Below, in pieces: positions 1 through 12,500 of a stretch of 64,000 nt of DNA (position 1 is the stretch's first letter; each line of letters starts with the position of its first letter). Origin of the DNA: Trichoplax sp. H2 (lineage: Eukaryota; Placozoa; Uniplacotomia; Trichoplacea); contig NOWV01000134.1 in NCBI GenBank assembly GCA_003344405.1, forward strand, positions 1 to 64,000, given 5' to 3'. The translations under genes were made by a program, and so were the position numbers. The notes beneath the pieces are model-generated. The model did no database searches. It was not told where the DNA came from and was given only the letters and a program-made list of their open reading frames with translations.

Positions 1-1
1 T

Positions 2-595
2 TACACTAAAATTATTTGTATTTTTGTACACTGCAATAGCCTGGGATTTGCATCATATTTACTGGCTACAAATCCAGATGCACAAAAGAAATTAAGAGAT
101 GAAATTGATTCACTCTGTCCTGATGCAAATTCAATCGACTACGATACTCTATTCAGCTTACCTTACTTAGATATGGTCATTTCCGAAACATTACGAATGT
201 ATCCTCCAGCTTATTTTGTTAACCGTGAAGCTAAAGAAGATATCACGATTAATGGTCTTCTTATTCCTAAAGATATTATGGTCTGCTTCCCAATCTACGG
301 TATTCATCATAATCCAGAATTATGGCCTAAGCCTAATGAATTTATACCAGAACGCTTTTCACCTGAAGAAAAAGCTAAACAGATACCGTGTAGCTATCTA
401 CCATTTGGAGGAGGTCCACGTAACTGTGTAGGGATGCGATTAGCTTTGCTCGAAGCAAAGTTAGCCTTGGTTAAGATTATACAAAATTTCGAATTGAAAA
501 CAGTAGCCGAGACGGAAATACCACTAAAGCTACGAAGTGGAACTACTCTATCTCCGCTTAACGGAGTATACGTCGGTCTAACCCGAAGAAATTAG
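2..595 (+). pseudogene. 3' fragment of cytochrome P450 (partial duplicate)
   Basis: This piece encodes the C-terminal part of a P450: the region after the I-helix, the K-helix ExxR (ETLR), the PERF motif and the heme-thiolate loop (FGGGPRNCVGMR), ending in TAG at 593-595. From about position 41 it matches the complete P450 at 3309-4814 (from about 4260) with only around ten base differences in 560. Upstream of that the frame stays open to the window edge, but the sequence no longer resembles the P450. A 32-bp element there (7-38) recurs just past the stop (653-684). What is seen is a partial copy; that it is a truncated duplicate and not the last exon of a gene starting outside the window is inference. 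An AG at 38-39 could act as a splice acceptor, so a split gene is not excluded. Confidence 0.6.
7..38 (+). repeat. 32-bp direct repeat, left copy
   Basis: Matches 653-684 at 30 of 32 positions. The two copies bracket the P450 fragment at 41-600. Confidence 0.7.
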
Positions 596-652
596 AGTTA
601 CAGTACTGTCCATATCAATTATAATGATTAAAAATAGTGAATAGAATTATGT

Positions 653-684
653 TAAAATTATTTGTATTTTTGTGCACAGCAATA
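653..684 (+). repeat. 32-bp direct repeat, right copy
   Basis: Partner of 7-38, with two mismatches. It lies 58 bp after the stop codon of the P450 fragment. Confidence 0.7.
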
Positions 685-2510
685 ACAATCACGTAAAGGG
701 TGATCCTTTTTACTCCATAGTTAAGTACATATGTCATCAGAATATTTATCCTAAGAAACTATTAGCGGTTCTTATTTTAAAGTGCTGCTGTACAAATATA
801 TTAACTACTTTATTTGACCTTTAATAAGAATAATTATACATCCATATAGGTAGCCTTACTTCGAAATTGCTCGTTAAATATTTTAAATTTGATAGATAGA
901 GTATTTTTTATGAAATATACTGTATTTATGCGAACCTAGAATATGATTACTGAGCAGAAATATCATAGTAAGGTTTTATCATAGTAATTATTAAATGTTA
1001 TCGTAATTAATATACATATAAATTAGGCAGAATAATAGCGTAATATCACTATTTATTTTGTAGCCTTAAGGAAGTTACAGCTAATATCCTCTAATCATTT
1101 TAATAAAGGCAAACTAGTTTATCGCTAACTTCATTATCAAGATTTTTGCAAATATACGATTGCATCCCAAATCGATGCTAATTGAAGATAGCCTGCTACA
1201 TAATCATATCTTCTTTACAATGTATCAAGTATGTATTTCATATGGAAGCTGACAAAATAGTTAGAATACATAAAAATCAAATATGATTATTGTAGGTCTC
1301 TTCATTATTACAAATTACTATATAGAGCCATCACAGTCTATTACATATTACATCAGCGCTGAATTTTGAATATTAACTCCCAATTACTTAACACGGCTAC
1401 AGTTTGTTTAGTTTGTGGTTACTCTTTCATACAGCCTCTGAATAAGCGAGCTTTACTTAGATTCGTGGTATCCAATAATGCAATAAATTTAACATTCTAG
1501 CATAACCAATTTGATCTAAAAACGAAAGCCATAAATATCAACTTTATTTTTAAGCCATGCAGATTTGGCATACCTGTAATTGGACGTGGGTAAATATTCA
1601 CTGTTTTAAAGAAATCCTCTTTAAGATCATTACATTTTCTCTTTGTACTCAAAGTTAATATTATGGAGGCGGCATTCAAGTGTTGAGATATTACGAAAAT
1701 ACGTGCAATTAATACAGCGCCCATAAGTTCATTAAAGCTTGAATGAAGAATTACTAGAAAGGCAATTTCTTCTATAAATTCGTACACTGTCATACACAAT
1801 CATATAATACATATATTCTTAAATCGTATACTCCTAAAATAAATACATAAATTTACCAATTACGTCTCAGTGCGGTCACTGCATATTGATTAATTATAGT
1901 TAATTACGTTACCTCATTACTGCTGATGTAAAAGCTGATATAGCACGATCTTAAATTTTATACGATTATAGCTCGTAGTTTCTAAAGGAATTTATACGCA
2001 TACGGTAACGATAACAGACCGAATATTGCAATCTGATATTGCACTATGACACCAGAAGTTTCTAAAATTTTGCATTGAGTACTGGGCATTCTAAAATACA
2101 GGTATATAGTTAAAGGGCTGATACTTACGTAAGACGTAAACTAATGTTTACTCATACAGCATAGAATTTTTTATTTACACGCATTAATCGAACTTCTTCA
2201 AGATATGCCAGGAAACTACGATGCAATACTAATTTTTGCTTCAGTTGCAAGGTGACTACTGCTTATAGTCCATTAAAAGGTTAAGAAATAAATGAAAATA
2301 GCTGATTTAATACAAGATATAATTAGTTATTCATGCATTTACGAATATATATTAATCAGCCACTGACAAGCGGAAATCAAAACAGTTTCAGGTTTTATCC
2401 AGTATACAAGGGAATTTTACTACATGGTAAAAGACCATAGTCTCTATACTAACATATGTGCTCAAACACTAGTGGTAGGTTTGTCGCCTGCCTACTGTAT
2501 TTCGGAAGTT
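685..2510. other. Intergenic, no supported gene
   Basis: AT-rich spacer. The longest frame is 100 codons on the minus strand (1497-1799), with no recognisable domain; I see no other structure. Confidence 0.5.
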
Positions 2511-3015
2511 GCCTAATGATTTTCGTTACTATAAAAATGGTCTTAACTAGCTCTGATTAATCTAGTGTAGTCGCAAATTAGAAATGTAAAGAGGATCAAT
2601 AGCTTCAAAATTCGCTCAGGCTGCAGTATATGATGGTTCTTTGTGGTTGTTTACACTGTCTAGTAGCAAATATATCATCTAGACCTTGTATCGAACTCCA
2701 TCTTAATTTCCATTCTATCTCACCCAAATTGATGTGCGTACTCGTATACTAGTAACAGTTTTATAGACTGCCGATTTGAGGCGTTGTGTAATGATTCTTT
2801 ATTCCTGTAAAAGTCATCTTTATTAGCACTTAGTATTCTATTCTAGTCACAACTTAGAAAGTACAGCAGATCGATAACTTCAAAATTTGCTTAGTCTGCA
2901 GTGTATTATAATACTTTGTAGGTAGCCTACACTGTCTAGCAGCAGATACAGTACATCATCTACACATTGTCTTGAACTCTATCTTAATTTCCATTCCATC
3001 CCGCCCAAAGTGATT
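2511..3015. repeat. Diverged tandem duplication, two units of about 230 bp
   Basis: The unit at about 2511-2735 recurs at about 2786-3015 (offset about 280 bp). Shared landmarks are TCTAGT, AGCTTCAAAATT or AACTTCAAAATT, CTGCAGT, TACACTGTCTAG and TCTTAATTTCCATTC. The copies differ by many substitutions and small indels, so the duplication is old. It sits about 300 bp upstream of the P450 at 3309. Confidence 0.65.
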
Positions 3016-3265
3016 TCTATTGGACTACTCTTTAAACAAATAGTAAATGCTTTTGTGATAGCTCTATACTTGCACCAGGGCGCGGTCCGATCGAAGAAGT
3101 GGTTATATTTAATTATTAAATGTCACGCTTCGGATACAAGACTAGAATTACGTCATAATTTAGCTCTGCATAAAACGAGATTACCCTATTCTTCATTTGC
3201 TGACGATCAGTAACAAGTTATCAGCTTGAGCTTCTGAGTTATTAATCACTATATTTACGAGCTTT

Positions 3266-3275
3266 TGTATATATC
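3266..3275 (+). promoter_or_regulatory. TATA-like element before P450
   Basis: A TGTATATATC string ends about 33 bp before the ATG at 3309. The spacing would allow a very short 5' UTR. In AT-rich DNA such strings arise often by chance. Confidence 0.25.
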
Positions 3276-3308
3276 TTTACTGTATTTCGCTGCGAGATAG
3301 AAATAAAC

Positions 3309-4814
3309 ATGATAAAAATTTTCGACTTTTTGTGGCTGCCACAGCTATCTATTCAAAGCTTCCTCTTTGCAAGCTTTCTTGGCCTGATTACCATTACATT
3401 ATACCGTAATTTTATTGTCCCCTATCGCAAGCTGAGCAAATTAGGAATTAATGTTTCACCACCTATGCCTTTATTAGGCAATATGCTGGATTATGGTTCC
3501 ACTAATCGACATATTGCTCAAGTAAAGAGACAAGAATTATATGGCAATGTCTGCGGAACATTATTCTTTCACATACCTAATCTGTGGGTTGGTGATCCCG
3601 AAATGTTAAAGATAATAACAGTCAAGGAATTTTCTAATTTTGCTAATCGATTTTCTTTGACTAAACCGCGTCCCCCTTTTGATAAAACAGTGGTACAATT
3701 GAAGGATCAAGATTGGAAACGTGTAAGAACAATTCTTATACCCACCTTTAGTACTTCAAAATTGAAAGGAATCATGCCACTTATTACCGACGCCGGCGAC
3801 AATCTCATCAAGACGATGTCAAAAGCTGAAGAAGAAGGAAGAGCAATCGATATGTGGCGTACTTGTGGTGTATATACAATGAAAGTTATCCTAGCCACGG
3901 TATTCGGTATCGATTTTGAATCAAAAGAGCAAGAAAAGAAATTAACTGAATCAGCTGCTAGGTTATTTCGTAATACTAATGGCGTTATACAATTCTTTTC
4001 TATATTTCTTACCCCACTATTTCGCATGGTCGAGCCTCTACTTGGTGGTAACTTAGTCAAGTCGACCATATACTTAGCTAAGACAGCAGAAAATGTCTTG
4101 AGAGAAAGAAGAAGAAATTTAAAAAATGGTATCCCTTGCCGAAGAGATATTCTACAACAAATGATTGAAGCTGGTGATGGCGACAAGCTCACTGACGAAG
4201 AAATTATTGCTCAAGCATTTATCTTTCTGATCGCTGGTTATGATACTACTGCTAATACACTGGGATTTGCATCATACTCACTGGCTACAAATCCAGACGT
4301 GCAAAAGAAATTAAGAGATGAAATTGATTCACTCTGTCCTGATGCAAATTCAATCGACTACGATACTCTATTCAGCTTACCTTACTTAGATATGGTCATT
4401 TCCGAAACATTACGAATGTACCCTCCAGCTTATTTTGTTAACCGTGAAGCTAAAGAAGATATCACGATTAATGGTCTTCTTATTCCTAAAGATATTATGG
4501 TCTGCTTCCCAATCTACGGTATTCATCATAATCCAGAATTATGGCCTAAGCCTAATGAATTTATACCAGAACGCTTTTCACCTGAAGAAAAAGCTAAACA
4601 GATACCGTGTAGCTATCTACCATTTGGAGGAGGTCCACGTAACTGTGTAGGGATGCGATTAGCTTTGCTCGAAGCAAAGTTAGCCTTGGTTAAGATTATA
4701 CAAAATTTCGAATTGAAAACAGTAGCCGAGACGGAAATACCACTAAAGCTACGAAGTGGAACTACTCTATCTCCGCTTAACGGAGCATACGTCGGTCTAA
4801 CCCGAAGATATTAA
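3309..4814 (+). CDS. Cytochrome P450, clan-3-like, single exon
   Basis: A complete 501-residue microsomal P450 mono-oxygenase, the usual family length. An N-terminal hydrophobic stretch (about residues 14-32) is the ER membrane anchor. The I-helix oxygen-activation motif AGYDTT lies at 309-314, the K-helix ETLR at 366-369, PERF at 420-423 and the heme loop FGGGPRNCVG ends with proximal Cys446. All core residues are intact, so an active enzyme is expected, using electrons from NADPH-P450 reductase. Motif style resembles CYP3/CYP5-type (clan 3) sequences; the substrate cannot be told. There is no intron. The 3' third is nearly identical to the fragment at 41-600, pointing to recent duplication or conversion. 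ATG 3309 is chosen because it opens the membrane anchor. Confidence 0.95.
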   Translation: MIKIFDFLWLPQLSIQSFLFASFLGLITITLYRNFIVPYRKLSKLGINVSPPMPLLGNMLDYGSTNRHIAQVKRQELYGNVCGTLFFHIPNLWVGDPEMLKIITVKEFSNFANRFSLTKPRPPFDKTVVQLKDQDWKRVRTILIPTFSTSKLKGIMPLITDAGDNLIKTMSKAEEEGRAIDMWRTCGVYTMKVILATVFGIDFESKEQEKKLTESAARLFRNTNGVIQFFSIFLTPLFRMVEPLLGGNLVKSTIYLAKTAENVLRERRRNLKNGIPCRRDILQQMIEAGDGDKLTDEEIIAQAFIFLIAGYDTTANTLGFASYSLATNPDVQKKLRDEIDSLCPDANSIDYDTLFSLPYLDMVISETLRMYPPAYFVNREAKEDITINGLLIPKDIMVCFPIYGIHHNPELWPKPNEFIPERFSPEEKAKQIPCSYLPFGGGPRNCVGMRLALLEAKLALVKIIQNFELKTVAETEIPLKLRSGTTLSPLNGAYVGLTRRY

Positions 4815-4835
4815 AGTGACAGTACTAACCGTATT

Positions 4836-4841
4836 AATAAA
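4836..4841 (+). terminator. Candidate polyadenylation signal
   Basis: AATAAA 22 nt after the P450 stop codon. Canonical hexamer, but common by chance in AT-rich DNA. Confidence 0.35.
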
Positions 4842-7800
4842 TCGATCAATAGTGCACATACATGTAACATAATGCTTCTACAGAAATAACTTGATATATG
4901 TTTGAATATGATCTAATGTTCATGAGCAAACAGTATGTGCATTGCTAGATTCTAGAAATTATGGATATTGGGCTACGATTTTTATCTTTACCGTTTCATT
5001 ATTGCCATCTCATTAATAGTTGTAACCACAATTACAGTATTATGGACATACTGTAAGCTAAGAAGAGTAGTATAGTAAGAATGTGGCTTAAAATACTTAT
5101 GATTAAGCCTTTCAATCTTTCTAATAAAGCTAAACCAGGTCATTAACAAATGCATTAATCATAATTATATTATTAGTACTTACTACAACCTGGGATAATG
5201 TCCTTAATCGGTAGTAACTGGTAGCACAGGTAGAGTAACCAGCACCTTTATACTCGTATATCTGGTAATGCATGTTATATGAGATCTAACAAATTAGCAC
5301 CAATACATACAAGAAAATCGAATGGCCCTTCAGTATAGCATCGCACGCAATTTAGAGTTTGTAATGTTATTACCCAATCATAATAGCATAGATGCCCATT
5401 ATGAATTTCGAGTATCAGTTTTAATTTGCGTTAGATAATAAATTTTACTTGGTCTTTTCGTACGCACTACTCATACCTATGGTTTACGAACTTTTATTAA
5501 ATTCCTACTAGCTTGTACAATGTAAATATGATACCTTTAGCCTTAGGGTTAGCATCCATTCATAGTAAATTAAATTTTACGATGAAAACCCTTAACCTTA
5601 ATATTATTTTAAGTCGTCTATATTTGCCATAAAAATGAATAGGTATTGCATTGATATAATATCGTTGAAGGATATTTTATTATTTGAAACACTTAGGCCT
5701 ATCTTAGTCTATATTTAGCTTAATCTCTTAATGTAATGTAATCTCGGTTGCAATTATGTTTAAGCCAAGATAGATAATTCTTATATTATTTAATATAATT
5801 TTTTTATATAAATTTGACAAGAGAAACATTTATCAACAATTTGTTAGGTCTTCTCTATCTTATATCGTACCAGGCTATAAGGATTACTACCTAAAAAAAC
5901 ACCTACATGATTACTCATAGCTTATATAAAGCGCGGATTTCAAGAAAGAGGCCATCAAACACCTTTCGAGTGGCATATTACTTTTGTACGAGTATATCGT
6001 AAATATGCGATTTGTCTATGGTAGATGATATGACATAATTATACGATTGCAATATAGTAAACGTTGGACTGTGTAATGATTTAGATACATTTTTGCCAGT
6101 ATTAGTTAAAGTTTCTCTCATTTTCACATTATAAAATTTTGATAACAACTTCATACGACATAGCTATTTACTTACAGCTTAAGTACTTACATACAGCATC
6201 ATCTTATTAAGGAGAAAACATATTTTGAAACGAATCGTAAAAGAGAGGCTATGATATTGAATAGGCTATTATTCATTGTTAGATGTTATGCTGCTCTTGT
6301 TGAATGCAAAAACTTTATTTTCAAAGTTCAATTTCATTGTTATCCAATCTTTTATTTTATAACAAATCTACTAATTTATATTACATTATTTGCGAAATTA
6401 AAATAATATTAAGAAACAGTAAGATAATTAACTATTATCTTTGAATTATTAATTAATCGAAAACTTTAATCAGACTTATTGATAAGCTGTACTAACATGA
6501 ATTTATTAACGCACAATTCTTTGTTTGAAGAAAACATGAAGTCAGATTAGAGGAGAAAAACGAAGATAGCATGCTGTTTTGATTCCTACTTTACTGATGA
6601 TAGCTCAATGTAGGCAAAAATACACCATGCTTGGCTCTTACAAGTACTTTTAAAGTAGTCAATAGAATCATAGTTTATAAGAATCGATAAATTCTGTTAC
6701 AGAGCCAAAAGTTGTCCAAAGATATAAAGCAGGAGTTAAACTTGTTCCAACACACATCTTTTATAATATTTTGTTGAAACAAAGCTTTACAAAAGGATAT
6801 TTTTGTCTTTTAATATTAATAAATTCTTCCTTAGATCCATATCAAGTAAAATCTGTACAGCAGTAGGCTAGAGATTTAGAAAGCTTCTTTTCTTTGCGAT
6901 AAATGGTCCTACTCAAGGTATGTCTAGTAGAAGTAAAATATATTATGGTAAAATTGGAGGTCATAGAGACAATCTGTGGCACTCTTAAAGACTAGAAATA
7001 ACTTAATCAGGTCCCCATATATACTGTTAAAAACCGCCTTTTAAGGCCACTAAAAAGTCAACTGAAAAAATTCGTTTTTTACACAATCATTCAGGTAACA
7101 ATTTTTTAATTTAGTATCACATAGTAATCGTTAATTACTGGTTATTAACCATAAATTAGTTATTAAGGACGAAAAACGAAGGTTTCATAATCTAAATATT
7201 AACAAACTTCACAGCACAAGAGACTGGATTATAGCGAAGTAAAGTTACTTTCAAGTAGTAATTTAATTTCGTTGCGCGTGTGATCAGTGCTCTGCTAAGA
7301 CCTCTTTAATCAGACATTCTACTGTTTTTTCTTCTCCTCTGTTTCCTTATCATCCTCGAGTTATGACAACTTTGACAGACTCGCATGCTTAGCTAGGCGA
7401 TTTATGGATCTCACAGTATCACAGTAGTAGCGATAAATTTTTATAATTCCGTTAGAATTGACTACAAAACCGAATATATTGATATTAAAATGAAACTACT
7501 CGTACTAAAGTATTACAGAGAGTTTGAGTTTAAAATAATTATTCTAGTATGTCTATCATCATCTACAATTAGCTTCAGTTTTAAACACTTACGGTAGTAC
7601 TACGATAATAAGATTATTTTGTAAAGTAATTGAGAATTCATACACAACTAAGTCAGAAAGTTCACAGAATGAGATTTTAGCACAATCCTATTTGCCTAAT
7701 AAATTATATAGCATACGCGTACATCTCTGGAAACCTACGCATGCACATGTAAAGAATTATAGTGATTTTCTTAATTTACTTACAAAAGTTAATCAACACC

Positions 7801-8113
7801 TACAAAGTTTCATACAAGCGGTAACTTACACCCAGTTACTGGTTAGTCTAGCAGTTGAAATATAATTGATTGCAGACAAAAGTTTCCGTTTACCGTGATG
7901 TAGTGGACAGATATAATTCTGTATGTGTCACGCAAGTGAAAAATTAACATTTCTAGGTAATGTTTATGCGTATATGACATAATTTCTTAATAATCTAAGA
8001 TCCAAGCAACATATCACAACATTTATTTTAGCATAACGTATTAGATTAAATGTAGAATCTTGCATAACTTTTCTGGTCTTGAATATAGGATTGTTTCCGA
8101 AGATTAAGTAAGC
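4842..8113. other. Intergenic, no supported gene
   Basis: AT-rich spacer of 3.3 kb between the P450 and the deiodinase. No ORF with protein-like features on either strand and no obvious repeat. Confidence 0.5.
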
Positions 8114-8974
8114 ATGGAAAACGCCAGTAGGGAACAAAATTCTCAGCCTATTGGAAAGAAGGAGCATTCCGTCATAAATGGCAGCATTAAACGCTCAAAA
8201 ATTACGTATCACCCAATCACTACGGCACTTTTAACAGTTTATGGATTTCTGAAATTGATTTATTTACGTTTTGGTGGAATGCTTTTCTATCCAAGTGATT
8301 ATTTTGAAGCAGCCAATTTTGTGGATGGTCTTTTTGATACAGCTGGCCATCGAAACGAGATATCAAATTGGAATGTACTGAAAAGAAATTTATTTAATAC
8401 CCAAGCTCTAGTAGCTATAGCTCAAGAAAGATATCATGTGGTAGGCTATCCATACGTTGGAAATGACGCTCCAGTTGGTAAACTCTACACCTTAAAAGGT
8501 GAGCTAACTAATTTAGCAACCATTTTCCAGCAATCTTCACATTCTGTCCATGTACTGAACTTTGGATCATATAGCTGACCTCCATTTCGACAGAGTATCG
8601 ATCGATATATCCAATTGGTCAATCGTTACAGCGCAAATGCTTCTTTCTTAACCATTTATATTGCTGAAGCTCATGCATCAGATGATTGGAATATGCCTGA
8701 TCTGAATAGTGCATTGGGTATAAATATAGCAAAGCCAAAGACTTTAGAGGATAGAATTCGCATTGCTGAAAATTTTATTCTGGATTATAATTACGATATA
8801 CCAATGTACGTCGATTCCATCGATAACGATACTATGGAAGCTTACGGTGCAAGACCTGAAAGGTTGTACATTATAGTCAATGGAAAAATTGCCTATAAAG
8901 GTGGGCCTGGTCCATACTGTTTCAGCTATAGCTCTCTGGAAGAATCGTTACTAAAAGTTTTAAAGCAGCTTTAA
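8114..8974 (+). CDS. DIO: Iodothyronine deiodinase-type selenoprotein (TGA = Sec155)
   Basis: One continuous frame of 286 residues interrupted only by TGA at 8576-8578. The flanking residues, LNFGSYS then PPF, are the deiodinase active-site signature in which vertebrate enzymes have Sec. Downstream IYIAEAHASDDW (181-192; conserved His187) and ERLYII...GKIAYKGGPGPY are also deiodinase hallmarks. A hydrophobic stretch at about 35-51 fits the N-terminal membrane anchor, and the rest is a thioredoxin-like fold. Family role: reductive removal of iodine from iodothyronines by the selenolate; non-vertebrate members may act on other iodinated tyrosines. The gene has no intron. Decoding needs a 3' UTR SECIS element; a weak candidate lies at 9517-9558. 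Ordinary gene finders would split this into two ORFs. ATG 8114 is the first Met of the open frame. Confidence 0.95.
8576..8578 (+). other. Selenocysteine codon (recoded TGA)
   Basis: In-frame TGA at codon 155 of the deiodinase, exactly at the catalytic Sec position. Homology continues uninterrupted on both sides in the same frame. Confidence 0.93.
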
Positions 8975-9516
8975 GTAAAAGCTAATCAATTACTTAAAAC
9001 TGCTGCACTATCAAACTATGAGCATGAAAAAATATCGAGAGCTACATAATATATGTAAACGGCGAGATTGATTCTGATTCAATATTGGTTAGATTAATTT
9101 AAGAACTGTCGATATCAGCAGTTGCCGCTTAAACGTAAAAAAATGGCTCTATATGATAGGAGGTTGATTAGTTATTCATTGTTTAAAAGCTAGCCTAGTT
9201 AGGACTTCAAAATTAGTGGCTTGGACTAGAATTTTTTCTACATCTAGAATACCTAAATACTTGATTATTAAATGCTTAGATATGCCAAAAGAATTTCTGT
9301 AACGGTTAAATTTTGCATATCTATAGTGGCTCTGATCAAATAGTATTTGTATTTTATTGTAACACTAAACTCTAAATAAGGGATACACTAATTTTTACAT
9401 GTTGGAAGAAGTCCATTTCTGACATGTTCATTTATGCATCCCTGAAAACGATAACGCAAGTAATTTAGATGTTAGCGTCCATCTGAGAGCATAGTCGACT
9501 ATCTTACACCTTTAAC

Positions 9517-9558
9517 ATGATATCAGATTAGAAGCTTGATATAATCTAAGATCTTGAT
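9517..9558 (+). promoter_or_regulatory. Weak SECIS-like hairpin candidate
   Basis: About 540 nt after the deiodinase stop. ATGA (9517-9520) is followed by a helix AGATTA (9525-9530) pairing with TAATCT (9542-9547), an 11-nt loop containing AA (9532-9533), and then TGAT (9555-9558). ATC/GAT extends the stem across a small bulge. This follows the SECIS plan of ATGA, AA in the loop, then GA, but the stem is short and AT-rich. A SECIS is required by the biology; that it is this one is a guess. Confidence 0.25.
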
Positions 9559-9560
9559 AG

Positions 9561-12500
9561 TATAGTACTTTACTTATATTAAGATTGTAGTTGTAATCTA
9601 GTAGTAAAATTTATAATTCAATCAAATGCAAATGCTTCTGCTAGAATATATACATAGGCATGTTCTTGTTTCTAATTAATGATGCTGTTATGCTTCAATC
9701 TGTTCTGAAATGCAGAGAGCAACAGCTGATGCAGTAAATAAGGGCATGTAGGTATATTTTCTAGCAAATTTTTGTCACCATACGATATTGCTTTTGAGAA
9801 ATGCATCATTTCTAATTGTTATGGCAATAAATACTGATAATCACTGGTACATATTTTAACCCAATTTTTATACCCAATTTACTCTAAACTGGAATTATAC
9901 AGTAAACTTTAATGAAAATAAAGGCTTTCATGGCTTTAAATCTATTTCGGAAATAATTAAATGAAAGTATCCATTTCTGCTCCAGCCCATCCTGCTCGTC
10001 ATGTGAGAACCTCGTATTTCGTTATTATACACGTAAGTGATTTCACCACTTGACATTGCTCTTTAATATCCTATTTCGGCAGCTATGACCAAGAATCACT
10101 AAACTCAACCTATAGATGCTGTAAAGAGTTCTCGATTTAGGGAATTAGTAACCCACGGATAAACTACAACCAGAAGGCATTATCATAAGTTGCTGCAACC
10201 ACGCAAATACTAGTGGCTAAATAAGCACTGGGAAAAGCCGCTAAACGATTGATTATTTGTACATTCTAAACAGCGCAATCATCCTTACGTATAGCATACT
10301 GTATGACGATATTTAACGCTAATCTTACATTTACAGAACAACGATTCATCGAAATCTTAACACTATATAATCGTATGTATCGTTGTTCTAAACATACGGA
10401 GGTGTAAATACCGTAAATAGGAAGTAAATGAGTATCGTGTAAGTGAATCATTATTTTAATATGCGGAAATTGTGAATAAACGAGAAAGAAGCGATCCTTT
10501 CATGATATATTGAAATCCAATATAGTAATGTGGCAATGTAGATCTTCATACCTTGCAAAACTGTACGAAAAGTTAGCTTAGAATTAATTATTCCGTAGTT
10601 ACTGTAAATGCTAGCTATAATTTCTGACAGTCCTTACTGTATTTGGCATGTATGAAAGCAATTTTATTGAACTACTGTTGTTACTGTAAGCATCAAAGTA
10701 TTGTCCAACTTATTGCTATATAAAGAGTATACGTCTTCTATACCCTATCTTTAAATGCTAATCTAAATAATACCATGTTAGGCTACCGTGCTGTATCTAA
10801 ATATGGCGGTAGTATCTCGTATCGTATAAATTATTAAGTATAAATACACATGTAGATATAGATAGATGTCCAATCAGTTATGCCGTTAATACGCAGCTAC
10901 ATATTGACTTGATTATATGTAGATATTAAAAACTTAATTCACTATAAGCCAATGCATCTGTCAATAAGTAAGTTATCGAGCTTGGCTTGTCCAAGTCAAA
11001 TCGTTCCATAATCAATAGCCAAGTCATATCTTATGATTTTTTGATTCTGTCATTCAAAACTTTTATTGAAAAGGAGAACCTTTGACCTTATAATTTTTCT
11101 GGCAGCTGATTATATTTTTATTGATATAAAATATCAATTTCATTTTCTTGCATCCATAATTGCTTTTCGGTTAATATAATTGTCTGGTTATATTACGACA
11201 TTATGTTACATTCTGTGATATAGTCTCAATATAAGATACGACAAATTATCATTTCCTGGCCATCAATAGAGGCGAATTTATTCTACGATCTTACAGATGC
11301 TTGTTGATGTAATCGCGATTGTAAATGTAGAGAATTTTATTAGGTAACAGAAGTAGAGATAGAGAAGTACTACAATACTCTAAATTAAAATCCTTATAAT
11401 GTAGTTTAGGAAAGAATTTCTTCATTCTATCTAGAATAGCTGGTTTAACAACAATATGATTAGCAGACAAGTGGAAATAATTAATTTCGTAATAGCCGAT
11501 GCTACAGCAGTAAAAAAAATTAATGCAAACATTTCTGAAAAAACTACACGAAGCTAGTAGATAAAAATTTTCGACATATGTGTATTGTTATCCCATCTAA
11601 TAGCATTACATAATTTCTGTCATTGACATATTTTACCTCTTTCTTTAAGTACTGTATTAATTTATCTATCGGGTACTTATTTTGCTTTCATATAGACATT
11701 AACTTGATAATACAAAATGGACGTAACTATGAGAATATAATAACAGTTAGAAGACACACAGTATTTTGTATACAGCATTTTGTTATCCACTAATCACTAC
11801 TTTACCTTATAACATCTCGTTGTTGTTAGAATTGCTAATTGAAGCTCGTTATGCTAGCTAAAACACTCGTGAGGTAACCCTAGGTATACTGATTCAACTT
11901 CTATAGAGCAGAAAGCAAAATGCAAATCATCAGGAAATCATGTATGTGTAGCAAGCTGCTGGCTGGAGAACCTCAGTACAAGTTCAGTAAAGCATTACGT
12001 AACGTTCTGTTGGGGTAGAAGTTTAACATTTTCAATTTTTATGGTACTGCAATAATATTTACTCTCCAAACTGTGACCTCCTACCATATGAGTATAGTTA
12101 TTAACCTTTCGATACATAAACCTGAGAATATGAGAAAGTGTAAATAAAACTAGAATTCAAGTCCTAGGCAATGTCAACAAATAGCTACATTGCTACCGGT
12201 AACTACCTAACAATAATAAAAGCCCGGAACCTTGGCTATATCGGCCTATATGGCTAACCTGATGAGTTTTCATTCAGGGCCCATATAAATAATTAATACC
12301 AATTTTATGCAAAATATCTACGACAAGTACGAAGGCAACATTAACTGCCTATAAATGATTACGTGATCCAATACGTAATAAATCGGACTCTGATGACTTG
12401 ATATGAGATGGTTATCGGGATAAAAAATCTCTTTGGGTTAGAAAGTTTATTCGCGTAATGCTACGAAACTAGAATTTATTAATCTAAGTTATGTTAACTA

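Noticed and set aside
1497-1799. 100-codon minus-strand ORF
   Set aside because: No recognisable domain, no supporting context, and AT-rich chance frames of this size occur.
3707-4192. 161-codon minus-strand ORF
   Set aside because: Shadow of the P450 coding strand; the same kind of antisense frame appears in the other P450s (57148-57552, 61136-61501).
8615-8974. Separate 119-codon gene starting within the deiodinase
   Set aside because: It is the downstream part of the same deiodinase frame after the Sec TGA; its apparent start is a TTG inside the protein.
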